A DNA stretch of 64,000 nt from Motacilla alba alba (lineage: Eukaryota; Chordata; Aves; Passeriformes; Motacillidae): assembly GCF_015832195.1 (NCBI RefSeq), contig NC_052021.1, forward strand, positions 2,294,001-2,358,000. Reading direction: 5' to 3'. The position numbers and the translations under genes are program-made. The notes beneath the pieces are model-generated. The model did no database searches. It saw only the letters and a program-made list of their open reading frames with translations, and was not told the DNA's origin. Of this stretch, positions 36,781-48,264 are shown piece after piece. How positions within the stretch are numbered: the first letter of the stretch is position 1; the number at the start of each line of letters is the position of its first letter.

Positions 36781-37079
36781 AGGCAGGGGTGCTGTGCAAC
36801 AGAGCCGACATGGATTCCGAGCATGCTCCTGACACACCTGGGACCTTGTCTCTCTCATCCTGGGCTGGTTTAAGTCACCTGCTCCTGCCCAGGTGTCGTT
36901 TGCTGCAGGAAATAACCGCAGAAGCGGAGCCACAGCGAGTGCCAGCCCCTCTTCCAGCCCCTGCCGAGAGGAAAAAGCCAGCCCTGTGTTTTGGGTTCTG
37001 TCCCCATGCTCCATCCCAGGTTGCCAGACTGGGTCCCTCGCTCGCGTGCCAGCCCAGAACGCTCACACGGATGCGAGCA

Positions 37080-37390
37080 GACTTCCAATTCCTGTGTTCT
37101 TAATTGCACTTTTAATTACATTTATTAATTGCATTACTGCTCGTCCAAGCCAGGCAATTTCCAATTTCTGAGTTTGATTTTAAAACCTGATAATTTCCCT
37201 TTTTACAATTTTTTTCTTTTTGGTGGAAATCCACCCCACCTTTCAATCAGCTCTCATTAATATGTACCTCTTGTTGCTATCTCTATTAAGTGACCTCCCT
37301 CATTATCGAGTGACACTGGCAAACAGCCACCGCAGAGCTATAATTCAATTGAGGGGCTTTTGAAAACACCATAAACACAGCTGGAATGGA
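37080..37390. promoter_or_regulatory. Candidate conserved non-coding element, A/T-rich with TAAT/ATTA cores
   Basis: Directly follows the CpG-rich segment. It contains repeated homeodomain-type cores (ttaattgc, ttttaattac, attaattgcatta, cattaatatg, tataattcaattg) in non-repetitive sequence. Conservation cannot be seen from one genome, so this rests on composition only. Confidence 0.35.
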
Positions 37391-37770
37391 TGCTTTATAG
37401 GAGCTGGAGAGGAATTAGCTGCTGGATAACCACACTCGGAGCCGAGAGCGCTCGTTCACGGCAGACACGGCCCGGCCCAACGTATGAGGAAGGGACATCA
37501 CAACCACCCAGCCCGCAGGGGAACTCGCCATGCTGGCAGGACAACGGCACTCAGCAGGCAGAGGACAAACAGCCACACAGAGCAGAGGATGCTCTGGTAT
37601 CCCTGCTTGCTTTTTCCAGCCCAGAGATCCCCCGTTGCCCACCAAATATAACCCTGCCCTTGCCAACGCGGCGGCCGATCCGTGGCACAGCACCCTCAGG
37701 AGCTGGGGGGCTCCTGGTGGCAAGCAGGGACTTCTGCAGCAGAGGTCTTGAGGGGAAAGACCAGGAGAGG

Positions 37771-37840
37771 AATCATGGAATCCTAAAATGGTTTGGGGGT
37801 TGGGTAGAGAAGGACCTTAAAGATGACCCAGCTCCAGCTC
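37771..37840 (-). mobile_element. Short CR1 LINE 3' end
   Basis: gaatcatggaatcctaaaat, 'ggtttgggggttgggtagagaaggacc' and ttaaagatgacccagctcca match the reverse strand of the CR1 terminus. Confidence 0.75.
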
Positions 37841-38581
37841 GCACAAGCCAGCAGCTTCCCACTGCTGTGGGAGGGGGCAGAAGAAAAGGGTGGTGATGCA
37901 ATTGCCACTTCACTAACTCAGCATCCACAGCCAAATTTCATCACAAAAGCCACGTTTCTCTCCCATTCTGCATCTCCAGCCTTCAAGGAGCAGGCATGGC
38001 CAGGGCAAGGGCTGGGAGGCAGTCTGTGCTTCCCTCCTCGGCTGCTGGTAGGTCAGTCCCAGTTTTGGAGACAGCAGATGGGAAGCCAAGATGGTCTAAC
38101 GAGACATTTGAAAGTCAGACACAAGCGCCAAGAATGCGAAAACCTGTCAGTCAGAGAGCCCCCGGCTTCAGCAGCATCACATTTCTCCTGCTGGTGTGAT
38201 TTTCCTGCTGGAAAAGGGCGTTTGGAGCAATCTCCAAACTCTCTGCAAGGGCATCCACGGCAGATGGCCCGGCACCCCTTTGGCTCTCATCTTCCTGGAG
38301 ATGGTGGGCATGGAGCAGGTGGATCCAGGTGGCCGCAGTCAAGGTCTGCACTCCTGCAGTGGCTGCTTTTGGTTAGGGAAGCAAAGTCAGGGGGATTACA
38401 GGATCCAGGAGGATTTTCCACCGCCCCTCCCTTCAACATCAAAATTCAGTAGCGAAGTCGAGCCACCAGAGTGATTTACCACTACCAGCCAGCATTCAGT
38501 GTGGGGTGAGACAAGAAATCCGTTTTCCAATTCCTGCTTGAGGGCTATGCCATAAACCCAACAGATCCTGTTTTTTTTAAT

Positions 38582-38606
38582 ATCCTTTTTTTTTTTTTTT
38601 TTTTTG
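38582..38606. repeat. T homopolymer run (about 24 bp)
   Basis: Near-pure T run, interrupted only at its left edge by 'aatatcc'. No other structure. Confidence 0.95.
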
Positions 38607-38689
38607 CAGTTGCCACTAACTTTCACTTTCTGGCACCCCATGGCAGCCCACTGGGTGATGCTCGGGATGGCAAATGACTTCCATTAAGG

Positions 38690-38960
38690 CAGAGCATTCA
38701 AACAATGCATTACAAATGAAACCCTAATGACAGGACACCAGCAGCCCCGCTCCCACTTGATATTAATTGGGTGCCACTTCCTCTTAATGGTACATTAATT
38801 AATGCGGGATATCAACGGAAGTCCACGACACCCCCATTAATACAAATGAATTCATTATCATCGGTGCTACTACAAGAAATGACAAATAAATCTGTAACAG
38901 TGGGACACTTCAAATAATAGCCACGAGTCATTAGGTATTGTCTTCATTTATACAACAGAC
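38690..38960. promoter_or_regulatory. Candidate conserved non-coding element with dense TAAT/ATTA cores
   Basis: Within about 250 bp there are at least nine ATTA/TAAT cores, including gatattaattgg, cttaatgg, acattaattaatgc, ccattaatac, tcattatc and tcattagg, in complex, non-repetitive sequence. This is the usual look of a homeodomain-bound enhancer. No conservation data are available here. Confidence 0.4.
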
Positions 38961-39967
38961 TGCAAATATATACATGAAATCTACGGATGCTTATCTAGCC
39001 ACATGTCCCTCTCCATGCCTCCTCCCTGGCTCTCAAGCTGTCCTGAGCCACCTTGGAGGGCCACCAAGCTGGCCAAGAAGAACTGGGACTTGCTTTGTCA
39101 CTTCACTGCCTTCTTGCTGTCTCCTCTTATCCCAGCACTTCTCACTATGCCCTTCTCTTGAATCTTCAAAAGACCCTCTGATCCAGCATCCTGGAAAGAG
39201 GATCACCTTTCCTTGCTCCGTCTCTCGCCCTCCCATTTTAGCCAGGCCTGCTTTTCTACCTCATTTATTTATTTTACCGCTTATTTATCTGCTGTTCTGG
39301 CAGAGAAGCTAAAAGCACCTTTCCCAGCACAGAGCAGCCCACCTCTGACCATGGGAGGAGCGAGTAACACGTCCTCAGAAAACAAAGGAAGAAACCCCAC
39401 AACTCCCTTTGAAATCTGGGATTTGTAAGTCCCAGAGATCCATCAAAAAAAAACCCTGCAGCAGCCTGAGAGCAGGTACCCACCCTCAACACCAGTGAGC
39501 ACAAAATCCATACAGCTGCGCTGATTCAAAAAAATCCTTCCCTGTCTTCCCGTGGATGGCTTCATTACCAGAGGAGGGATCGATACGGGTTCAGCTGGGG
39601 TCTCCTCATCGGGCTTTGCTGTGCTGAGGCAGCAAACTCCAGCAGGAAGATTCCCGCTGGAGCCACGGCACAGGCACCGCTCTCCCATGGCGGGTGACAC
39701 CCCAATTCCCCGTGTGCCACTGCCCCTGGGCTGCTCACGGGCAGAGACAGCCTGGGGCAGTGGGATGTGTAGGGAACAGCCTTTTAAAATACAATATATG
39801 CAGGCTGACTCAGCCTCGAACCGCAGGAAAACCCAGGCAGGAGCCAGGCCGAGCAAATCAGACACCTAATAAAGACACACAGCAATCCTAAGGAGGGTTT
39901 TTTCCCCAAATGGGGGAAAAAAGCATGATCTTTAAAAAGCATCATCTCTTAAAAATGTATCATCTCT

Positions 39968-40222
39968 AAACTGAAAAGGGAGAGATTGAGGTTAGATGTG
40001 AGAAAGAGATTTTTTTTTTTTCTTTTTTTACTCAGAGGGAGGTGAGGCCGTGACACAGGGTGCCCAGAGGAGCTGTGGCTGCCCCTGGATCCCTGGAGGT
40101 GTCCAAAGCCAGGTTGGATGGGCTTGGAGCAGCCTGGAATAGTGGAAGGAATCCCTGCCCATGGCAGGGGTTGGAATTAGATGAGTTTTAAGGTCCCTTC
40201 CCACCAAACCATGTGAAGATTC
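39968..40222 (+). mobile_element. CR1 LINE 3' portion
   Basis: Contains aaactgaaaagggagagatt, a T-run, 'ctcagagggaggtgaggccg', gctgtggctgcccctggatc, 'tgtccaaagccaggttggat' and gcagcctggaatagtggaag, ending near 'ccaccaaaccatg'. Confidence 0.92.
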
Positions 40223-40544
40223 CTGGTGTTTCTGGGTGTTTTGCGTTGTGCTCGGGGATGAGACATTTAGGAAATAAGAGAGAAAAGGGAAAAGTTATTT
40301 TTAACGTGATGATGTATCTAAGCCACGTCCAACCTGATTTATTCTGTGGCTCTACTCCATAAGCTGTGTTTTTGATAAGTGTCACTAGAAATCAGGTGTT
40401 TGTGCTGTGATTTAACCCCTGAGGGGAGCAGCCCTGGGCCGGTCCCTCGCTGAGCCGGGCCCTACCCTCTGCACCTCCTGCTGTCTCCACTGCCCTGGCA
40501 GCTTGAAAGGTCTCCTCACCTCCTGCTCAGGCTGTTTCTCGGGG

Positions 40545-40620
40545 ATTTAGAAGCATTCCTTCCTAATATCTAATCCAAACTTACTCTCTGTCAGTGTGAA
40601 GCCAGTCCTCAACATAAGCT
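40545..40620 (-). mobile_element. Probable CR1 remnant
   Basis: 'ttccttcctaatatctaatcc' followed by aaacttactctctgtcagtg and tgaagccagtc corresponds to the CR1 reverse-strand block 'cctaatatccaatctaaa...tttgaagccattc'. Confidence 0.6.
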
Positions 40621-41702
40621 TGATAACCCCTCTGAAAACCTGACCTCTCCTTCAAACTCCCCCTTAACCACGGTCTGGGGAAAGGTGGCAGCAAAACCTT
40701 GTAAACCCCATTTTTTTTCTGCGATTGCATGTGTCTGCCTGAAGTGTCCTAACCTCTGTGCTGAGGCAAACAATCTTTCCCTCTAATTTCTCCTCGTGTT
40801 GCCAAAGCCTTTGCAATCCAGCCCAAAGAACTGGCCAAGCACACTGGGAAGTCACATCAGAAGAAGGGTCAAAGCAATCTACTGGTGACACCAGTCATGT
40901 CAAGCAGATTTTAAAAATACCTCACGTGGTTTTTAAAATTCCTGGTGTTTTATGACAGTAGCTCTCGGCTGGTGTGTTGGGGTTTGCTTTAACTGGGAAC
41001 ATCACAACATCCAAGGCAATGGGGTCCTAAAAGCTCACCACAACATCTCCTGCAGGGGTAATACAGCAGGAAAAGGCTTAGAAAGCACATTCCAGCATGG
41101 GACACCTGTGTTAAAGAGCAGAACAAGGTGGGAAAGGAGAAGGAGAGAGAGAGCAAACGAGAAAGAAAAAAACTGCACCTTTGTCCTTCTCTAGAAACAG
41201 AGAGATGACTCCATCCTTCCCTCTCTCAGTTCACCACATCTCCTTGCAAGCAGCAGAGGAGACCCCAGCTCTGCCAGCATCCTTGCCAGGTCCAAGGAAT
41301 TAACATGGCATTACCTCAGTGGGGGGAAAAGCCCCAAACCCAGACAGACCCAAAGCCACACAACCCTTGCAAAACCTTCCTTGCTGAAACCATTCCCTCT
41401 GAGGCACTGCCTTCAGTCCCAGCCTTTTCCTGAGTGCTGACTGCCCCCCACCAGGATCAGACCAAGCCTTATCACCTCGGGGCTGAGGAGCAGGAGAGAG
41501 TCAGGATCATTTGCCAGGGCAGGGAGAAACTAACCCTGCATCCCCCCCCCCTCCCAGCCCTCCTGCAGGCTCCTGCTCCCCTTCCCGTGCTGATTGGAGC
41601 AGCTCATCCTTCTGCTGATTGCAGCTGATGGTCCTGCCTGGGTTTTGCCCTTCCAGACCAGACCCTCAATTACCAAGGGTCTGGTTTTTATGAAAGGTTT
41701 GG

Positions 41703-41758
41703 GTTTTTAACTGGGTTTTTTTGTTTGGTTTTTTGTTTTTTTTTTTTTTTTTTTTCCT
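41703..41758. repeat. T-rich low-complexity stretch
   Basis: Runs of ttt with single g interruptions ending in about 20 consecutive T. Confidence 0.9.
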
Positions 41759-42180
41759 CCCAGTTCATCTAGTGAGTTTATTTTTGCTTGTGCTCTTTCC
41801 TGCCCTGTCTGGATGTGCTGATGGATTTTGGGGCTTGCCAGAATCCAGCAAAACCAGGCTCGCTGGATAGTATTAACTTCTAACCCCCGTGTAAAAATAG
41901 CTGCAATAAAGCAGAGTGAATAATATCAGCTTCACCTAATGTAACTTTGATTAAAAAGTGCTGCCCTCTTCATCACTCCTGGGTGGTAACTCCAGAGAAA
42001 TGTCCTTCCCGTGGGATGGAAAGCCAGCAAGGTCTGGGGAGAGAACAGCCAGTGCCACATTCCAGGGCTGCTGCTGAGCCTCACAGGCAAGGTGGAGGCA
42101 TCAAACTCAGAGGAAAAGCCAAGAAAATAGGGGGGGAAAAAGGCAGATTCCTGCCCATCTAGGTAGCAAGGCAGCCCAGA

Positions 42181-42425
42181 TTGGTATTCCACAGTCTGTG
42201 TCGGCCCGTGGAAATCGCTGTGCTGTCATTTTCACGCAGCAATTACCTGCTCCTGACTCCTGTCATCCCCAGGCCTTTCCCAGAGATCTGAACTCTGCAT
42301 TGACACACCACCCTGGAAGAAAGATGGGGACGGGGTGTGGGAAGAAGGCTCACACAACAAAAACTCTGGGGAGGGTTTCCCTGCGGTGGGATTGTCTCAA
42401 AGGTGTCCAGCCGGTTTTTGGGGGG
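42181..42425 (+). repeat. Left arm of a 245-bp inverted repeat
   Basis: From ttggtattccacagtctgtg to agccggtttttggggg this segment reappears in reverse complement at 43532-43775. By eye I count two mismatches (g/a near 42203 and c/a near 42306). It matches no repeat family I know. Chance frames in both arms encode the same peptide, as expected for a duplicated segment. Confidence 0.95.
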
Positions 42426-43060
42426 TTTTGACCCTTCCAACTTAAGTCCAGCTGCAGGACCAAACCACTGAGGTCCATGGCACAAAAGCCTGATCCCTTC
42501 CCATCCCTCAGATGCAAAAACTCCCAGGTATTTAATTATTCTCCTGTTCACTCCTGCTGCCGGCAGACTGTGTCAGGAGCTGCTGTGTTCCAGCGTGCAG
42601 GAGGAGGCAGGGAAGGTTTTAATTTCACGCCATGCACCAGGCGCTGCAATTTTGGACACTGTTTGTTATCTGACTTCTGGCCCTATCTCTGGTCCCGGCG
42701 CTCCTCAGGCAGCCGCGGCCAGTTGGCTTTTTAATTTATTCTCTGCTAGAATGGGGATTCTGTTCAAGTGAGAGCCCTCACTGCCCAGGCATGCTGCTTT
42801 AATAACAAAATGCCTTCGAGTTTGGAGGTGCGACTCGGTGCCAAGCTCCTGGGGGGCTGCAGCTCCTGGGCCACAGCAGGCAGGGCAGGAGGAAACCCCA
42901 CTGCTGTGAATCATCCTGTACTTCAACCTCTGTTCACCCAGAAAGAAAAGAAAAATCACCTAAAATGGGATTAAAACAAATTCCCAAATCTGCCCCTCCT
43001 CAGGTGGGTGAACCGTAACCCCCAATCAAAGGACAACCTTCTGGAGAGTGAGAGGAGTCC

Positions 43061-43420
43061 CAGGATGGTTTGGGTTGGGAAGGACCTTAAAGACCATCTC
43101 ATTCCAAGCCCCTGCCATGGGCAGGGACACTTCCACTGGACCAGGTTGCTCCAAGCCCCTCTGGACATTTCCAGGGATGGGGCAGCCACAGCTTCTGTGG
43201 GCACCCTGTGCCAGGGTCTCACCACCCTCACAGGGAACAATTTTTTCTTAATATCCCATCTCATCTAGCCCTGCCCTATGGCAGCCTGAAGCCATTCCCC
43301 CTTGCCCCTGCCAAAAGCCCCTCTAGGTACTGGAAGGAGCCCATTCCCCAGCGGAGGATTGAGGATGACTTGGAAAGCAGCTGCCCTCGTCTCTCCAGGC
43401 TGATCCTTTGCCCAGAAGCC
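43061..43420 (-). mobile_element. CR1 LINE 3' portion (about 360 bp), in the loop of the inverted repeat
   Basis: Reverse-strand CR1: ggatggtttgggttgggaag, 'gaccttaaagaccatctcattcc', ccatgggcagggacacttcc, actggaccaggttgctccaa, 'caccctcacagggaacaattttttc' and gaagccattcccccttgccc, continuing to ctctccaggctg. Confidence 0.93.
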
Positions 43421-43531
43421 AGGTGAAGAATTTCCTACGCTTTTTGGCATAAGCAAAAAAGCAAGGCATGAAGTCACATCTGCAGGCTGGGAAGCCATGG
43501 CATCCCTCTTGTGTTGGATGTCCAAAGAACA

Positions 43532-43775
43532 CCCCCAAAAACCGGCTGGACACCTTTGAGACAATCCCACCGCAGGGAAACCCTCCCCAGAGTTTTTGTT
43601 GTGTGAGCCTTCTTCCCACACCCCGTCCCCATCTTTCTTCCAGGGTGGTTTGTCAATGCAGAGTTCAGATCTCTGGGAAAGGCCTGGGGATGACAGGAGT
43701 CAGGAGCAGGTAATTGCTGCGTGAAAATGACAGCACAGCGATTTCCACGGGCTGACACAGACTGTGGAATACCAA
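43532..43775 (-). repeat. Right arm of the 245-bp inverted repeat
   Basis: Reverse complement of 42181-42425 at about 99 percent identity by eye. The spacer between the arms is about 1.1 kb and contains a CR1 copy. The similarity drops at once beyond 'accaa' on the right and beyond 'acccccaaaaacc' on the left. Confidence 0.95.
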
Positions 43776-44634
43776 GAGGCAGCCAACAGAGGAGAATCAA
43801 TACCTCCCAAGAGGTGGGATTATTAGGGAGAGAAAGGTGCTTGAAAGATCCATAAGTGCCTGATGAGTGACTATTTCCAAACCACTGCTGGCTGAATGAG
43901 AATTGCCTTCGGAAGGATGCCAGGGTGTGCCTTCAGCCTGGAGATGCTCCGGCAGGGATGGGGAAGTCTGAAGCAAAACATGGCTGTGCCATCATCCCCC
44001 ACCTTCTCTTGCAAAATGAAATTCTCCTCTTGCCCTGGTGCCCCCTGGAAGGTGCCAGGTAACATCCTGACAGGGATTTTAGGGAAAGCGGGCTCTGGCA
44101 TTTTGGCCTAGGCAAAATGTATCTTCCTGCAATGCATCTTGCACAGTTCTACTTCCCCAAAGTATCTGGTCTTACTTACAAACCATCCTTTAAAATTTGG
44201 TTCTGGTTCTATTTCTCTCTCAACAATGTCTGTCTTATTCTATAACGTTTCCAAGTCAACATTTCTTGCCTCAAAGTTTACATACAAATACATACCATGT
44301 GAACCTTCTATCAAGCTTTAATAATTTTCTATAAATTCATTTCCCACGGCGTTTCCTTCAGAAAGGCAGCAAAAAGAGGGTGCAGGAAAAAAATGTGGGG
44401 TTGCAATTCTTCTTACCCAAAGCACCTCTGCAGCCATTAACAAACCACGTCTGTCAGATCCCTGCAGTCGTGTTCCACCAGCACTTTTTAAACCCCAATT
44501 TCCATGCTTTGCTCAACCCCTCCCCTTTGCTGCAGTCACACGCAAAGCCCGTCCTACAGAACCATCAACATCCCCCCAAAAGGATGAGCGCATCTGTTTT
44601 GCACCTCTCCACAAAGCCATGGTGCTGGGAAGGA

Positions 44635-45300
44635 TGAAAGTTTGACAAGAAAGTTTGACAGATAGGTATGCTTGGCAGAAAGATCTCTGAATGCAGAACC
44701 TGAGAACAAAACAGAGATGGAAGCAAGTTTTGATATAGAAGAATAACAGATGTATAAACTGAGGATTGCTGAGCCAGTCTAAGTGGACAACTAAGAGAAT
44801 AAAGGTTGAGATGGAAGGAGGTTTTATGACTAGAGCAAAGGATATTTTGACCACAAACAAAAAAGGTGTTTTTACCAAGCAGAAATAGGTCTTAGAAAAA
44901 ACAGAAAGATACCATAGGCAAACAAACACAAAAAAGGTCTAAGAATTTTTCACTGCAAGAAAACTGGAAAACAACTTTAAGCTTAAACTGCAGCATACTA
45001 ACTCATGTGATTGGATAGTATTAACCATAATATGGTAATGATAGTATTTATGATAGGCTATAGGTAACAGTAAAGGTATAGATTGGTTCTTCTGTACTAA
45101 GATCCTCAGGAAAGAAAAGTATGTAATGCAATGTAACCAGAACTAAAGGGTCTTCAGGCTTGTCTGCAGCTGGAGCTGGCAGCTGTATGTGTGGCTCTGT
45201 CACCCAGGACCCCTGGCTGCTGTAACATCTTGGACCCAATAAACTGCAGTTTGAAGAGCTGCCTGGAGTCCTGGATCTCTCATCTCAGGCTCTTACTCCA
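44635..45300 (+). mobile_element. Probable solo LTR, ERVK/alpharetrovirus-like (boundaries uncertain)
   Basis: The segment starts TGAAAGTTTGACAAGAAAG and ends ...GGCTCTTACTCCA. An AATAAA at 45238-45243 lies shortly before a 'ctgcagtttgaagagctgcctgg' R/U5-like end, a layout I associate with songbird LTRs. TGGGAAG occurs just outside both ends (44626-44632 and 45301-45307), but two to three extra bases separate the left copy from the TG, so it is not a clean duplication. No viral genes are present. Confidence 0.6.
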
Positions 45301-46734
45301 TGGGAAGCCACCAGGATCTCCTCCAGCCCTCCCAAGTGACAATGACTTCATTTCTCAGCCCCAGGAGAGCTGGTCACCCACAGCAGCCCCCCTGTTCCCC
45401 AGGGACAGCCGAGGATCCGAGCAGCCAAGACAACAACGCGGGACAACAGCATCGCTTTGCTTCTCCCTGACACATCAAGACTACACCTGCCAAACCATCC
45501 TTAGGCTCAGCCTCTTGGAAAAAACACATTCAGGCACCTCCAGATGAGGATTTGCCCTCCGGACAAACAGGGAGCTCCTTTTAAACAAGGATGCCTCTGG
45601 GCATTCCAGCTTTGCACAGGTTTCACGCACCCAGCAGCTCTCTCTGCCAAGAGCAGGCTGCTGAAAACGCAGCTTGGAAGCTGCTTTTGGTGGCTTGGGG
45701 GAAATTCATGTTCAGCTTAGTGCTAAGCATGTTTAAATACAAAAGTTCCTCCTGGATGAGAGCAGCCAGGAGGCCAGGGAGTCTCATTTTCCCAGGGGAG
45801 AACCAATTGCTCACAACGTATCAGGCTAGGGAAAAGGAGTGAAAAGCAGAGGAGCTCTCTCCTCTCTGACCCCCATGCAGCTCCAGCCTGTGCGCAGTTA
45901 CTTATTTATTTAAACCCTTTTTTTCTTTTTTCAAAGGTGAAAACATAAATAGTATTTTCTTTTAGGAGGAGAGAGAAGCACAAGGAAGGAGGGAGTGAGG
46001 AGGAACCTTAAAGAGCGATTTCTGAAATGTCAGCGGGCAAGAGTTTGCCCAAGGACAGCTCAGACGCACCATTTGTTTTTCAAAGGAAGTTAAAAAGGTA
46101 CTACATGCCTCAGTTTGCAGCAGGAAAAGAGCAAGACATGCTCTCCAAAACCTTCATCCGCTGGAATGTCTTCTATTGATTTTTATTTTCTATTCAGTGC
46201 AAGAAGAATGAAAAGCTTTTTTGTTTAAATGGAGGAGTTATTTGCTAGCACTTGGCTTGGGCCAGGGAAGGAGGGTCAAAAACTCAGGATGCATGGCACC
46301 AGCAGCGCCACAGCCAGCCCCTGGAGCTCCTCTGGGATCTGGAAGCATGGGAAAGCCCAGGGATAGGGGCAGGGGACAGCAAGAGCTGAGAAATGGAGGC
46401 AGCAGGGGTAAGCTCCTTCCTCTCCGCTCCTGTCACCTTACAGAGCTTTTTGCACTATTGAATCTCGCTCCTCCAGCATCCCACCCCTGTCTGTGATGGG
46501 AAGGTGTGTGTTGGGCCCACACACCCTTGCTGTGATTCTGAAAGCACAAAAATCAACAAAAGGAGTCTTCTAATTGAAAAAAAAAAAAACATTAATGAGA
46601 CCCGTAAGGAAGCCCAGCAGCCCAAATAAACCACCAGATAAGGGACCAAAATCCTATCCCTCCCCCAGTGCCTTGCATCACAAGCCGTGAATGAACATCC
46701 AGCAGCAACCAACGTGGGATATTTTGGGCCAAGC

Positions 46735-46885
46735 CCACCACTCACCCACATCCCCAGGCGCCACATCCACGCGGCCAGTGAATCCCTCCTGCCATGGTGA
46801 CTCCAACACTGCCCTGGGCAGCCTTTTCCACAACCTGACAACCTTTCCAGTGAAGAATTTTTTCCTAATATCCAATCTAGACGCC
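46735..46885 (-). mobile_element. CR1 LINE fragment
   Basis: 'ccaggcgccacatccacgcgg', ccatggtgactccaacactg, ccctgggcagccttttccac and 'ccagtgaagaattttttcctaatatcc' match the reverse strand of CR1 in order. The 3'-most end is missing. Confidence 0.88.
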
Positions 46886-48249
46886 CACTGGAGCAAAACA
46901 CTGAAATCAAAAGAAAAATTCACCTGGCTGAGGATAACCCAGAGGCGAGTGGCAAGGCTGCAGCCCAAAGTGCACAGCCAGCTATAAATAAAAGCTGAAA
47001 AAGAGCACTTTTGATACCTGGATGTAGTTCTTGCTCTCAACACATTCCCTGCACTCAGTTCAAGACTTAACCAGGAAATTTAAACAAAAGCACCTTGTCA
47101 AAGCTGTGATAAGGAAGAGGATTTTTTTTTGAGGGGAGGGGAGGGAAGAAAGGTGCCTGTTAATCACCCATTGCAACCAGCCCTGAGGGGTGAGAGCAGC
47201 AACGCCAGCTTGGCACAGCTGCAGCACCCACCCCAAGCACAGCACAACCCCATTAAAACGCAACACGTAAAAATAATGTTTTAAGAACACATCTCCTTCA
47301 AAACAGCTGCACATTCCGTGGCCTAAGACTCAAATGCTGCTCTTCTTCCCATCCGTCAGGCTCGGTGAAGGATTTGCTGTGTGGGTTTTGTTTTGTTTAT
47401 TACTTCTAATGACTTTCTCATTATCATTTTGCTGTGAAACATAAACGATGGTTATGGGAGAAATCATATTATTTGGATGGCTTTATTAAATTAGAGAGCA
47501 AATCTGTGTATATTTCTGGCTCAGGATAAATGTTTGAACTTTGAGAGGCCAAAATTCATTTTCAGACAAAGCCATTTTCGGAAGCTTTGGAATCAGTGGT
47601 TAAATTTGCCCTCAGCTGCAAGGGAGATGTATGGGGGTATTTCTCAATTTAATCCCTCCCAGAGATTTAACCAAATCACCAACCCAAAACCCTGCTTCTA
47701 GTTCTGCTTATGAGAAACTTGAGACTTGTGGAACATAATGGAAAAATAAAGGGAAAATAGCCCTGAAAAGAAATACAATAAAATAATAAAATCATCCTGT
47801 CTCCATGTGCCCATTCCCCTAGTTCTCACAGGGGGACTTCAACCAGCTCAGGCATTTTCTGTGAATAAAATCACTGTCTTCACACCTTCACAACAAGGAA
47901 AAAGTGCTCATTCCTACAGGTACTGCTACAACTGAGAGCACCAGCACAGCTCCACCAGGAATAGTAATATCAGCCAGCACTGTGCAGGTGGAAAACCGTG
48001 GGCTACCTGCAAGGATTAGGGATGTGCCACTTAATATACACAAGGAGAAGTCTGGCACCTTCTCTGCATCAGGTTCCTGCAGGACCCAACCTCTGGTGAC
48101 AGAGGAGGACAAGAGAGTGTGACACAGACACGCAGGATGAGAAAGCTGCTGCTAAACAGGCAGAAGTTTCAGCTTCCTCCTCTTTTCCATCCCTCCCAGC
48201 TCAAGAAAGGGAACAGAAGCCAAATGCATTTTCCATGCAACAAATCAAA

Positions 48250-48264
48250 CCCCCCCCCCCCCCC
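48250..48264. repeat. C homopolymer (15 bp) in a C-rich stretch
   Basis: Fifteen C in a row, continuing as accgcctcccccc. On the transcribed strand of CDH23 this is a G-run. Confidence 0.95.

Noticed and set aside
36005..36832. A 275-residue forward frame over the CpG-rich segment
   Set aside because: High G+C gives few stops. The composition is low-complexity, no family is recognised, and equally long frames exist on the other strand.
44560..44620. Reverse-strand GDVDGSVGRA as a possible cadherin linker piece
   Set aside because: It lacks the NDN core, has no splice sites in phase and does not match CDH23 EC1 or EC2.
47904..48122. Overlapping 72-74 residue frames on both strands (LIPTGTATTES... 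on plus)
   Set aside because: Considered as a retroviral or dUTPase-like fragment, but no diagnostic motif is present and there is no support for an intact element around it.
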